From positions 31,045-95,044 of the forward strand of contig CBESWG010000011.1 in assembly GCA_965533275.1 (NCBI GenBank): a DNA stretch of 64,000 bases, given 5' to 3'. Below are positions 34,237 to 43,062 of this stretch, piece after piece. Source of the DNA: JAUXEH01 sp965533275 (GTDB lineage Bacteria; Acidobacteriota; Aminicenantia; Aminicenantales; Aminicenantaceae). The notes below the pieces were generated by a model. It worked only from the letters and a program-made list of their open reading frames with translations, was not told the DNA's origin and searched no databases. Made by a program: the position numbers and the translations under genes. The number at the start of each line of letters is the position of its first letter. Position 1 is the first letter of the stretch.

Positions 34237-36954
34237 TTAATTCTCTGCCCGCTCCCTCTCCAGGATATCTTCCAGATCGGTAGGGATCTCGATGGTGAAC
34301 CTCGATCCCTTGCCGGGAGAGCTTTCAGCCCGGATCTCTCCTCGGTGATTTTTGACGATCTGATAGCAGATGGAGAGTCCCAAACCGGTGCCTACACCGA
34401 CACCCTTGGTCGTGAAGCCGGGATCGAAGATCTTGTGCAGGTTTTCCTCGGGGATCCCAACTCCGTCATCGGTGAACTGTATAACGGCCCGGTCCTTTCG
34501 GCTGGAGGTCTTGATGGTGATGGTCCCTCTCTCCTTGTGGGCCAGGATGGCCTGCTTCCCGTTGATCAGGAGGTTGAGGAAGACCTGATTGAGCTGGCCG
34601 GGGTAGCAGGTGACCGCAGGGACCTGGCCGTAGTCTTTCACCAGAATTATGTGGTGCTTGATCTCGTTGTGGATGAGCACCAGAGTATCTTCCATCCCCT
34701 TGTGGATGTCCACCGTCTTGAGTTCTGCTTCATCCAGGCGGGCGAAGCTGCGAAGGCGGGTTATGATATCGATGACCCGTTCCGTCCCCGAATTGATGAC
34801 ATGCTCGGCATCCGAAATTATCTTGAAGGAAGATTTCATTTTTTCTGTGTACTGGTCGTCGCCTCCTTCACACTGCCCGCACATTTCCTCCATCCGCCTG
34901 AGAGTCCGGAACAGGGTGTCCTGCATGCTGTGGACTGCTCCGATAGGTGTGTTGATCTCATGAGCCACTCCTGCCACCAGCTGACCCAGGGAGGCCATCT
35001 TGTCAGCCTGGATGAGCTGACTCTGTGTTTCGTTGAGAGCATGTTCCACGGCCTTGCGCTCGGTCTCGTCCTTCCCGATGCTCAGGATCTCCTTGAGCGC
35101 ACCGCTCTCATCATAGATGGGCCTGTTGGTCCAGGAGATCCAGACACGGTCTCCGTCACGTTTGATGTTCTCGTTCTCGTTGCTGATGTATTTTTCCGGA
35201 TGCCGCTCGAGGTCTTCGATCATCTCCCGGAGGTTGCGTCCGGTGGAGTCCGTTTCCGGGACGATGGTCTCCATCACGTTTCGGCCCAATATCTCCTTTT
35301 CCGTGTATCCGAAAAAAGACTGGGCGAATTCATTGAAAAAAGTGATGGTGCCGTCCGGATTCCAGCGCATGATGATGCTGTGGGCATATTCCACCAGCTC
35401 CCGATATTTGCGCTCGTTGAATAGAAGGGCCTCCTCCATCTGCCGGCGCTCATTGATGTCATAGAGCCCCGTGATGGCGACCTCTTCCTCCCCCAACCGA
35501 GTGAGCTCGGCGGAAAGCAGCACCCACGTGGTCGTGCCGTCCTTTCGGGTGACCTGGATTTCGCGGTCGTGAAAATGCCCCACTTCCCTCAGCTTTTTGA
35601 TCAGGCTGAGGCGCTCCTGGGGATGAAAGAGGAAGTCTTCCGTGTATTTTTCCTCCACGTCCTTTCGCGTATAACCGAGCAGTGAGACGAGGTGGTCGTT
35701 CACAAAGAGGATCTTGCCATCGCGGATGCGGCTGACTATGACAGGCAGGGGAGAGGCGCTGACGATGGTGTGGAGCTGCTCGATCGAGTGCCTGAACTTC
35801 GTGACGTCGGTGTAGATCCAGAGTATACCCAGATTTTCCCCGTCCCTGCCCTTGACTGGGACGGAAAAGGGGATGAGGATCCGTTCCATGGGCTTGATCT
35901 GCTTGGTCCCGAATTGCACAGTCCAGGACAGATCGAACTCATAGCGGCTCTTTTCATACAATCCTTTGACCTCTTCGCCGGTCCTGATGAAATCAGCGAA
36001 GTTCTCGAAACAGTGTCGAATGGCTTTAAGAAAAACGTCATAGGAGCGCTCGAGGATTTCTTCGGTCCGGATGCCGAAAAGGGTCTCGATGGCATGGTTG
36101 GCAGTCAGCACTCGGTTGCTGGGATCGACCAGGAGCATCCCGTTGGGGGAACAGTCCATGATGGACTGGAGTTCGTCGCGGCTTTGCTCCAGCTTCTTTT
36201 CAAAAGAGATGCGTTCCGTGATGTCGCGGGCAATCCCATAGCCCCTCACAAAATGCCCGCCTTCCACGATGGTTCGGCCGCGGATCTCGAAATGGCGGAC
36301 CTCTCCGGATTTTGTAAGCATGCGGAATTCTATGATCCGCAGCAGCGCCTTGCTCGACCTCAAGCTTTCTCGCAAGATCTGCGAGACGCGGTCCCGGTCT
36401 TCGGGATGGATGATCTCGAGTATGGTCCGCCCCAGTAGTTCCTCCGGCTTGTACCCGAGGCTCGCTTCGAGCGAGGGGCTGACGCTCTGAAACTTCCCCC
36501 CGGGGCCGAGCTCATACAGGATATCCGGGACATTCTCCACGAACGCCTTGAGGTCCTGCTCGGATCTCTTAAGCCTGGCCTGTAGCTGGGATCTTTCGAC
36601 GGCGTTGTCGATGGTGGTCTCCAGCTTGTCCGGGTGGGGCGGCTCAAGCACAAAATCGGCCGCTCCCTTGCGGATCGCGCGGACCGCCTGCGGGACAGAG
36701 GCGCTCGAAGAGAGCATGATAAAGGGGAGGTTGGGCCGGAGCTTATTGGTTTTCTCCAGCACCCGGATCCCATCCACATCAGGCATGTCGAGGTCGCAGA
36801 GCACGACGTCGAAACGCCTGCGTTCGATCTGACGGAGCCCTGTCCGCCCGGATGCGGCAACCGTCACCTTGTAGCCCTTCCCCTTCAGAATCCCGGTCAG
36901 GTCCTTCCGTTGAACGGGATCGTGTTCGATGTACAGGATGCGGATATCTTTCAT
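34237..36954 (-). CDS. Hybrid sensor histidine kinase: REC-PAS(x4)-HisKA-HATPase
   Basis: A 905-residue soluble kinase. An N-terminal receiver (about 1-120) has phospho-Asp in VVLCDLDMPDVDG. At least four PAS domains follow, starting around 140 (FVENVPDILYELG), 265 (IMDCSPNGMLLV), 395 (IVSASPLPVIVS) and 515 (VEYAHSIIMRW). The dimerisation helix carries His in ASLGQLVAGVAHEINTP near 665, and the ATPase has N, G1 and G2 boxes (NLLINGKQAI, DDGVGIPEE, GVGTGLGLSI). There are no membrane segments, so the signal is intracellular, possibly redox or energy. It lies six bases downstream of the PPK2 gene; the receiver protein 3.3 kb further on is a likely partner. Confidence 0.93.
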   Translation of the reverse strand: MKDIRILYIEHDPVQRKDLTGILKGKGYKVTVAASGRTGLRQIERRRFDVVLCDLDMPDVDGIRVLEKTNKLRPNLPFIMLSSSASVPQAVRAIRKGAADFVLEPPHPDKLETTIDNAVERSQLQARLKRSEQDLKAFVENVPDILYELGPGGKFQSVSPSLEASLGYKPEELLGRTILEIIHPEDRDRVSQILRESLRSSKALLRIIEFRMLTKSGEVRHFEIRGRTIVEGGHFVRGYGIARDITERISFEKKLEQSRDELQSIMDCSPNGMLLVDPSNRVLTANHAIETLFGIRTEEILERSYDVFLKAIRHCFENFADFIRTGEEVKGLYEKSRYEFDLSWTVQFGTKQIKPMERILIPFSVPVKGRDGENLGILWIYTDVTKFRHSIEQLHTIVSASPLPVIVSRIRDGKILFVNDHLVSLLGYTRKDVEEKYTEDFLFHPQERLSLIKKLREVGHFHDREIQVTRKDGTTTWVLLSAELTRLGEEEVAITGLYDINERRQMEEALLFNERKYRELVEYAHSIIMRWNPDGTITFFNEFAQSFFGYTEKEILGRNVMETIVPETDSTGRNLREMIEDLERHPEKYISNENENIKRDGDRVWISWTNRPIYDESGALKEILSIGKDETERKAVEHALNETQSQLIQADKMASLGQLVAGVAHEINTPIGAVHSMQDTLFRTLRRMEEMCGQCEGGDDQYTEKMKSSFKIISDAEHVINSGTERVIDIITRLRSFARLDEAELKTVDIHKGMEDTLVLIHNEIKHHIILVKDYGQVPAVTCYPGQLNQVFLNLLINGKQAILAHKERGTITIKTSSRKDRAVIQFTDDGVGIPEENLHKIFDPGFTTKGVGVGTGLGLSICYQIVKNHRGEIRAESSPGKGSRFTIEIPTDLEDILERERAEN

Positions 36955-36960
36955 GGCAAC

Positions 36961-38448
36961 TCAGGAGAGTCGGGATTCCAGGGTGTCGACCACGGTCTGG
37001 ATCGCCTGGATGCGGGCGTTGAGCTTGGATTCGGCGGCGATGATGGTCCAGGGGGCGAAGTGCGTGCTGGTGCGGTAGAGCATCTCATCCACGGCCTCCT
37101 TGTAGCGGTCCCATTTTTCCCGGTTGCGCCAGTCTTCCTCGTTGATCTTCCACTGTTTGTGGGCCGTCCCTTGACGGGCTTCGAAGCGGCGAAGCTGCTC
37201 CTCGGCACTTATGTGAAGCCAGAATTTGACGATCACGGCACCGAAATTCGCCCACTGTTCCTCCATCTCGTTGATCTCGAAATAGGCCCTGCGCCACTCC
37301 GCCTCGGTGCAAAAGCCCTCGATGCGCTCGACCAAGACACGCCCGTACCAGGACCGGTCGAAGAGCACAAAATGACCTGCCTTGGGAAACCTTGTCCAGA
37401 ACCTCCAGAGATAGTGATGCTGTTTCTCGATCTCGTTGGGGGCCGCGATCGATACGACCTCATAACCCCGGGGATCCAGGCGCTGCACCAGACGGCGTAT
37501 GTTGCCGCCTTTGCCGGCCGCATCCCATCCCTGGTACACCACGACCACCGGGATGCGCTTCCGGTAGATGTCGTGTTCCAGTTCCCGCATCCGTTCCTGG
37601 AGAGGGCGGAGTTTCTTGTTGTATTTCTCCCGATCCAGCGCGACGGAGAGCTCCACGTTGTCCAGGATGGATACGGGAGATGGCTTGACTTGCGGAGTGG
37701 AGGCCTCCGTAGATTTCGTGCCGGCTTGGTCCTGCTGCAATATCTTCACTTTCTGTGAAACTTCCTGGACAAAGGTCTCGAACACCTTGACCGTGGCGTA
37801 GCGGCGGTCATGAGATTCCACGATGGTCCAGGGAGCGGCTTCGGTGTGGGTCCTGGTCAGCATGTCTTCGTAGGCCGTGATGTATTCCTCATACTGATTG
37901 TGGTGTTTCCAGTCACTCTTGGTTACTCTCCAGCGCGTGGCCTGGTTGTCCTCCAGTTCCTTAAAGCGTCGTTTTTGGACCTTTTTATCGATGTGGAAGA
38001 AGAACTTGATGATCAGATAGCCGTCGCTGCTGAGCTGGCGTTCGAAGGAGAGAATCTCATCATAGGCCTTGGACCATACCGCCTTCTTTACGGTCTTGTT
38101 GATGCGGTCTTCCAGCACGCGCCCACACCAGCTCCGGTCGAAGATCGTGATCCTCCCTCGAGGGGGGATCTTGGTCCAGAACCGCCACAGGAAGGGGCGG
38201 AAGCGTTCTTCCTGGTTGGGTGGCATGATGGGGAGGACCACAAATCCCCGCGAATCCAGGGTAAGGGCCAGGCGGTTGATCATGGTGCCCTTGCCGGCTG
38301 CATCCCAACCTTCGCACAGGATGATTACGGGTATGCCCAGCCGCTGCACCTCGCGCTGCAGCTGCCCGGCCTGGATCTCGAGCTGATCCATGGCCTCCTT
38401 GTACGCAGCTTTTGTCAGTTTTTTGCTGAGGTCCAGTTTATCGAGCAT
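36961..38448 (-). CDS. Double-domain PPK2 polyphosphate kinase / polyphosphate:AMP phosphotransferase
   Basis: A 495-residue cytoplasmic enzyme with two PPK2 domains. Each has the Walker-type loop GWDAAGKG (near residues 49-56 and again near 310) and an FDRSW lid motif (IFDRSWCGRV, LFDRSWYGRV). Two-domain PPK2 proteins such as Pap phosphorylate AMP to ADP with polyphosphate. The ATG at 38448 follows GGGGAGAATGAC; the open frame extends upstream without a ribosome-binding site. It is first in the operon with the sensor kinase and nucleotide-transporter-like protein, suggesting a link between polyphosphate, adenylate charge and signalling. Confidence 0.88.
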   Translation of the reverse strand: MLDKLDLSKKLTKAAYKEAMDQLEIQAGQLQREVQRLGIPVIILCEGWDAAGKGTMINRLALTLDSRGFVVLPIMPPNQEERFRPFLWRFWTKIPPRGRITIFDRSWCGRVLEDRINKTVKKAVWSKAYDEILSFERQLSSDGYLIIKFFFHIDKKVQKRRFKELEDNQATRWRVTKSDWKHHNQYEEYITAYEDMLTRTHTEAAPWTIVESHDRRYATVKVFETFVQEVSQKVKILQQDQAGTKSTEASTPQVKPSPVSILDNVELSVALDREKYNKKLRPLQERMRELEHDIYRKRIPVVVVYQGWDAAGKGGNIRRLVQRLDPRGYEVVSIAAPNEIEKQHHYLWRFWTRFPKAGHFVLFDRSWYGRVLVERIEGFCTEAEWRRAYFEINEMEEQWANFGAVIVKFWLHISAEEQLRRFEARQGTAHKQWKINEEDWRNREKWDRYKEAVDEMLYRTSTHFAPWTIIAAESKLNARIQAIQTVVDTLESRLS

Positions 38449-38659
38449 GTCATTCTCCCCACTGCCGGATCTTGTCCGGAGAGCCTCAAAAGACTCGATG
38501 GTTTTTTTACTATATCCTATTCCCGGGGATTTAGGAAGAGTCGGCGGTATCCGCTGCCCTCTATGATTTCCTGGGGGGAGTTGCAAAGTTGCAGGACATT
38601 TCTTACAGTAGGGGGGCACCATTTTCGCAGCCATGGATCCGACAGAAAGGAGAGAGACG

Positions 38660-40003
38660 ATGGTCGATTTTTTAATCCTGGGAGCGGATGCCGCGGGGTT
38701 ATCCGCCGCCGTCCAGATCAAGCGCCGGAAACCGGATGCGGAGATCAAGGTTATAAGCAAAGGCAGGTATATCTCCTACAGCGCCTGCGGGATCCCTTAT
38801 GTGATCTCGGGAGACATCCCCGCGCCTCGGAAGCTCATACACAACACGCCCGAGAGTTTTTCTCAAACTCGCGGGATTCCCGTGCGCATCCGGCAAGAAG
38901 CGACGGCTGTATACCCCAAGGAACACCGAGTGGAGATCAAGGACCTGGAAGCCGGCGAGGCCTACCATGAGACATATGGGAAGCTCATGATCGGTACGGG
39001 AGCACAGCCTGTCCTTCTTCCCTTCATCGATTATTCTCTCGAGGGAGTCTTCAACCTGCACACCGTGGAAGATCTGGAGCGCGTTCTCAAGTTCCTGGAA
39101 GAGAACAAGCCGAAGACGGCCGCCATCATCGGCGCCGGCAACGTCGGATTGGAGCTGGCCGAGGCCCTGTCCCGCAAGGGGCTCCGGGTCCGATTGTTCG
39201 ACAACATGCCCGAGCCCGCCTTCCTGTGGCCGCCCATGATCCATAAGGCCGTGACCGCCAAGCTCCGCGAGAAGGAGATCGAGTTTTTTGGCGAGACCAC
39301 GATCCAGGCGCTGGAGCGCCGCGGCGGAAAATTGGTGCTGTCCGCAGGAGAAGGCACCGAGTTCGAGGCGGATGTGGTCTTCTCGGTGGTGGGAACTGCC
39401 CCGGCCACAGGATTCTGCCGGGAGGTCCTCAACGTGAAAAAGAACGGGGCCATCATCACGGACCGGCACGGCCGCACGGGCGATCCGGACATCTATGCTG
39501 CGGGTGACTGCGCTTCGGTTTTTCACCGCATCCTGGACCGAAACGTCTATTTCCCTCTGGGCTCCACGGCCAACAAGATGGGGAGGATCGCGGGCATCAA
39601 CATGACCGGCGGCAGCATCGAGTTCCCCGGGATCGTCGGCACCCAGATCCTCAAGTTCTTCGAACTCTCTCTGGCCAAGACCGGGCTGAGCCAGGGCGAG
39701 GCAGAAAAAGAGGGATTTCAAGCGCGCAGCTATTCCGCATCCCGGCTGGACAAGGCCGGCTACTACCCGGGGGCCGAACAGGCCAAGGTCCAGGTCGTGT
39801 GTGAAGACGAATCCGGGATCATGCTGGGTGCCGCGGCCGTCAGCGAGGTAAACGCCGCCCAGTTCATCGATGCCGCGGCTGTAGCCGTGTTCATGGGCAT
39901 GGACATCAAAGACCTGGGCTGGTTCGATTCCGCCTATGCTCCGCCTTTTGCTCCGGTGTGGAACGCGTTGATCTCGGCCGCCCTCAAGGCTACAAAGGCT
40001 TGA
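38660..40003 (+). CDS. FAD-dependent pyridine nucleotide-disulfide oxidoreductase (CoA-disulfide reductase/NADH oxidase-like)
   Basis: A 447-residue flavoprotein. The FAD-binding start is FLILGADAAGLSAA. The single redox Cys is in YSACGIPYVI near residue 43, as in CoA-disulfide reductases and NADH oxidases, not the CxxxxC of glutathione reductases. The NAD-binding motif is IIGAGNVGLELAEAL near 155-170, the second FAD motif is YAAGDCAS near 285, and a dimerisation domain follows. The ATG at 38660 follows GGAGAG and is preferred to an in-frame ATG nine codons earlier. Probable role: thiol or oxygen defence. Confidence 0.88.
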   Translation: MVDFLILGADAAGLSAAVQIKRRKPDAEIKVISKGRYISYSACGIPYVISGDIPAPRKLIHNTPESFSQTRGIPVRIRQEATAVYPKEHRVEIKDLEAGEAYHETYGKLMIGTGAQPVLLPFIDYSLEGVFNLHTVEDLERVLKFLEENKPKTAAIIGAGNVGLELAEALSRKGLRVRLFDNMPEPAFLWPPMIHKAVTAKLREKEIEFFGETTIQALERRGGKLVLSAGEGTEFEADVVFSVVGTAPATGFCREVLNVKKNGAIITDRHGRTGDPDIYAAGDCASVFHRILDRNVYFPLGSTANKMGRIAGINMTGGSIEFPGIVGTQILKFFELSLAKTGLSQGEAEKEGFQARSYSASRLDKAGYYPGAEQAKVQVVCEDESGIMLGAAAVSEVNAAQFIDAAAVAVFMGMDIKDLGWFDSAYAPPFAPVWNALISAALKATKA

Positions 40004-40005
40004 TT

Positions 40006-41184
40006 ATGGACTTGTCCTTCGACCTCGAACAGTTGAGGGGCTGGCTCCTGCACAAGCAGCGGCTGCGGCCGGATTCCCGGGGGGAAGATGTCCTCTCGGT
40101 CACGGAGGATATCGTGGCGCTGCACGCCACAGAATCTCTCAGCCCGTATCTGTCCCTGCGGGAGCGCATGCCATCCTTCGAGAGGCAGGAGCTGGAAGAC
40201 CTCCTGGAAAAAGACAGGCTCCTGGGCAAGGTCCGCTTCGTGCGCAAGACCGTACACGTGCTTCCCAGGCCCCACCTCCCCCTGGCTTTTGCCGCGCTGG
40301 AAAACCTTTTGCTCCCGCGCGCGGAAGTCTGGCTGGAGTACCTTGGCCTGACCGCGAAGGAGTATGCCCGGTTGAGCGGCCGGATCGAGGCCCTTCTGGC
40401 TGGGGGCGGGATGACCACTCAGGAGGTCAAGAAGGAGATGGAGCCGGGTCTTCCCGTATCTCCTGTGCTCAACATGATGTGTGACGAGGGCCGCATCGTG
40501 CGGGGCCTGCCGCGGAAGGGGTGGAAGAGCAACCTCCATGTCTACCATCCCTGGGCATCGTATTTCCCGGATATCGATCTCCACAGCGTGACTGAATCTG
40601 AGGCGCGGGCCTGGGTGGTCCGCCGCTATCTCGAGGTCTTCGGCCCTGTGACGAAAAAGGATATCGTCTGGTGGACTAGATTCCCTAGTAGAGACATCAA
40701 CGGGATTCTGAAAGACATCGCTCCAGAGCTCTGTGAATGTGAGGTTCAAGGCTTGGGGAGCGGCCTGCTGGTCCTGACAGCTCAGGGCGAGGAGATCGCT
40801 GCGCTCTCCCCCTTCGAGGGGCCGGTGGTCAACCTCCTCCCGCTGCTGGATCCTCTGCTCATGGGATACATGGAACGGGGCCGCATGCTGGATCCTGCTC
40901 GAAAGCCCTTTGTCATCGACCGCACCGGGAACGCCACATCCGTGATCCTGGTGGACGGGCAGGTCCAGGGCGTCTGGGACTACAAGCTGATGAAAGGCCA
41001 GGAGATCAAGCTCCACTGGTTTGAAAAGCCCTCGGCTGCCGTCCGCAAGCGGGCCGAAGACATTGCGCAGGACAGGGGCAGCTTTCTCTCCGGAAAGGAC
41101 GCGCGCATCGTAACCTGCCCCCACATGAAGACACTCGCAGAAAGGTATATGGGTTTCATGTCTCCTCTGAAGGACGAGCCCTAG
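40006..41184 (+). CDS. Winged-helix DNA-binding protein of the HTH_42/AlkZ-YcaQ family
   Basis: A 392-residue soluble protein starting two bases after the previous stop. The N-terminal block (SVTEDIVALHATESLSPYLSLRERM), the long winged-helix middle, and the segment YLEVFGPVTKKDIVWWTR match the HTH_42 superfamily, which includes DNA glycosylases such as AlkZ and YcaQ that repair alkylated or cross-linked bases. The QxQ-type catalytic motif of AlkZ is not evident: the equivalent position reads LHATES, so glycosylase activity is uncertain. Confidence 0.7.
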   Translation: MDLSFDLEQLRGWLLHKQRLRPDSRGEDVLSVTEDIVALHATESLSPYLSLRERMPSFERQELEDLLEKDRLLGKVRFVRKTVHVLPRPHLPLAFAALENLLLPRAEVWLEYLGLTAKEYARLSGRIEALLAGGGMTTQEVKKEMEPGLPVSPVLNMMCDEGRIVRGLPRKGWKSNLHVYHPWASYFPDIDLHSVTESEARAWVVRRYLEVFGPVTKKDIVWWTRFPSRDINGILKDIAPELCECEVQGLGSGLLVLTAQGEEIAALSPFEGPVVNLLPLLDPLLMGYMERGRMLDPARKPFVIDRTGNATSVILVDGQVQGVWDYKLMKGQEIKLHWFEKPSAAVRKRAEDIAQDRGSFLSGKDARIVTCPHMKTLAERYMGFMSPLKDEP

Positions 41185-41296
41185 GGTGGCCTCTCTGATC
41201 ACACGCCGGAGGGGATGGTCGGCGCTGGCCATCGCCAGCGGGGGAAGGCTCCGATCTCATCGGGCCGCGCCCCGTTGCCAACGGCCTCCCAGCCGC

Positions 41297-41325
41297 TTGA
41301 CACTGACTGGACCTCCCCATACATT
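41297..41325 (+). promoter_or_regulatory. Promoter of the SGNH hydrolase gene
   Basis: TTGACA (41297-41302), 17 bases, TACATT (41320-41325), 39 bases before the ATG at 41364, which has AGGAGG. Confidence 0.6.
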
Positions 41326-41363
41326 AGAGGTGTTGCGGTGGAATACTGTTCTAGGAGGCACGC

Positions 41364-43034
41364 ATGCGCCAATTGCCCTTCCCATTTCCAGGAAAAGCAG
41401 TCCGGATCGTCGTCCTTTGCTGCTGCATATGCCTCGGACTCGGGAGCCAAGGAGCGGGGCTGGCCCAGGACGAGCAGGAGAGCGGCATCGACGACCAGGT
41501 CCTCATGGAGGCGGCCGCTCGGGCCAAGGTCCTGTTTCTGGGCGTCGGAGACAGCCTGTCGCAGGGGACTATGGATGCGGTCAACCACAAGGCCAACACC
41601 CAGAAGGGCTTCATGCACCAGGTCTGGAGCAAGCTCCGCAAGGCCGGCCGGAAGGTCATCTTTGCGCAGCCCTTCCTGTCTGAGACGGGCGTCCGCATGA
41701 ATCCGAACAAGGTCCCCACCAACCTGGGCGTGGACGGGGAGGACATGTTCTCCCTGGTAGGCCTGGAATATGGGAAGCGTGTCGGATCGGCAACGAATGA
41801 TCCGGTGTCTCATTTTCGGTGCGACAAGGCCGAGCCATCTCTTTTCACGGACATGCACGACAGGGTGCTCTATCCCATCAACCTGAGGGCAGGTGAGGAC
41901 GTGACGCAGCTGGATGCCCTCATCTGGCACCTCAACAACCGCGCCGCAGGCGTGCCCGCCATCGTCTGTTTCTGGGTGGGTAACAATGATTCGGGGCTGG
42001 CAGCATTGGGGCTGGGAGGCAGGAACCCGGAGTTCCTCCCGATCCCCTATACTCAGATCAAATCCAAGCTCGACTACAGCCTGCAGTTCCTGCTCGACTA
42101 CGGCCGGAACAATGGGGATGTCTCGTTCTCCCCTTTTTCACCGGACAACATCTCGCGCAACCTCACCGATGAGGCGGACTTCATCGCGCAGTATGACCAC
42201 GTCATGCTCCGCCTGAACAGCGAGGCGGACCTGACGAACACGGATATTTTCCTCTGCACGTTTCCCTACTACTGCGATGTGGGCTACCTGTTCGACCGCG
42301 CAGACCTGGCCTACTACCTGAGCGGGGGCGGATATCAGGTCCCGGAATTCGGGGGCCGTGTGTCTCTCCTGACGTTCTTCTGCATGTATGCCCTCCAAAA
42401 GACCGGAGAAACCTCGGCCATGGATCAGATCCTTCAGCAGGAAGATGACCTCGTGCTGTCCCTGACCGATTCCCGGGAATACAAGGCGATAAGGGCCCGG
42501 ATCGATGCCTTCAACCGCATCGCCAAGACCCAACCCGGAGTCCACTTCATCAAGACAGGGAAGAAGCTCAACAATCTCTTCAACAGGGGATTGAATGTGG
42601 AGGGAACCAAATTTTTCCGGAGCTGGGGGAGGGGAGGCTCCTTCTCCATCGATGGTGTGCATCCCGGACACACCGTGCATGCTCACATAGCAAACCTCAT
42701 CCTCAAGCGCATGAACCAGAAGCTGAAGATCAAGGCTCCGCTCCACGACCTGGCCACCATCATGAAAAATGATCCCTATGTCGACCATGACGGCGACGGA
42801 TGGGTCAAGGGTCCGCCAGGCGAGGGAAAGGGGCGCACGCGGATCCTGTACCTGCTCCGGGATGCGGACGGAGACGCGGGAACGGACCCAGCGGGCAAGG
42901 CGAAGATCGACGACCTGACAACCGATGAGATATGGAAGCTGGTCTCGGATGCCCTCCTGGAAGAGATCATTGACATCCCCGCCATCCGAGCCGAGGCGGT
43001 ACGGATCGGCGCATGGCCGATCAAGAAGGACTGA
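41364..43034 (+). CDS. Exported SGNH/GDSL-family hydrolase
   Basis: A 556-residue secreted esterase or lipase-like protein. The signal peptide (about 1-34) is followed by block I, FLGVGDSLSQGTMD, with the catalytic Ser near residue 57. Block III appears as FWVGNNDSG near 205, and the catalytic Asp-His pair lies in FSIDGVHPGHTVH near 430. A C-terminal extension (about 470-556) has Asp-rich DHDGDGWVKG and DADGDAGTD, resembling calcium-binding loops. Substrate is unknown. It is convergent with the beta-propeller gene. Confidence 0.85.
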   Translation: MRQLPFPFPGKAVRIVVLCCCICLGLGSQGAGLAQDEQESGIDDQVLMEAAARAKVLFLGVGDSLSQGTMDAVNHKANTQKGFMHQVWSKLRKAGRKVIFAQPFLSETGVRMNPNKVPTNLGVDGEDMFSLVGLEYGKRVGSATNDPVSHFRCDKAEPSLFTDMHDRVLYPINLRAGEDVTQLDALIWHLNNRAAGVPAIVCFWVGNNDSGLAALGLGGRNPEFLPIPYTQIKSKLDYSLQFLLDYGRNNGDVSFSPFSPDNISRNLTDEADFIAQYDHVMLRLNSEADLTNTDIFLCTFPYYCDVGYLFDRADLAYYLSGGGYQVPEFGGRVSLLTFFCMYALQKTGETSAMDQILQQEDDLVLSLTDSREYKAIRARIDAFNRIAKTQPGVHFIKTGKKLNNLFNRGLNVEGTKFFRSWGRGGSFSIDGVHPGHTVHAHIANLILKRMNQKLKIKAPLHDLATIMKNDPYVDHDGDGWVKGPPGEGKGRTRILYLLRDADGDAGTDPAGKAKIDDLTTDEIWKLVSDALLEEIIDIPAIRAEAVRIGAWPIKKD

Positions 43035-43062
43035 CGTTCCTGCGCAGCTGCAGCGGTTTCGC

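Noticed and set aside
33520..35424. 634-codon plus-strand open frame
   Set aside because: It is antisense to the NTT-HEAT and histidine-kinase genes, whose domains are unmistakable. The product has no coherent motifs; it is a by-product of GC-rich codon usage.
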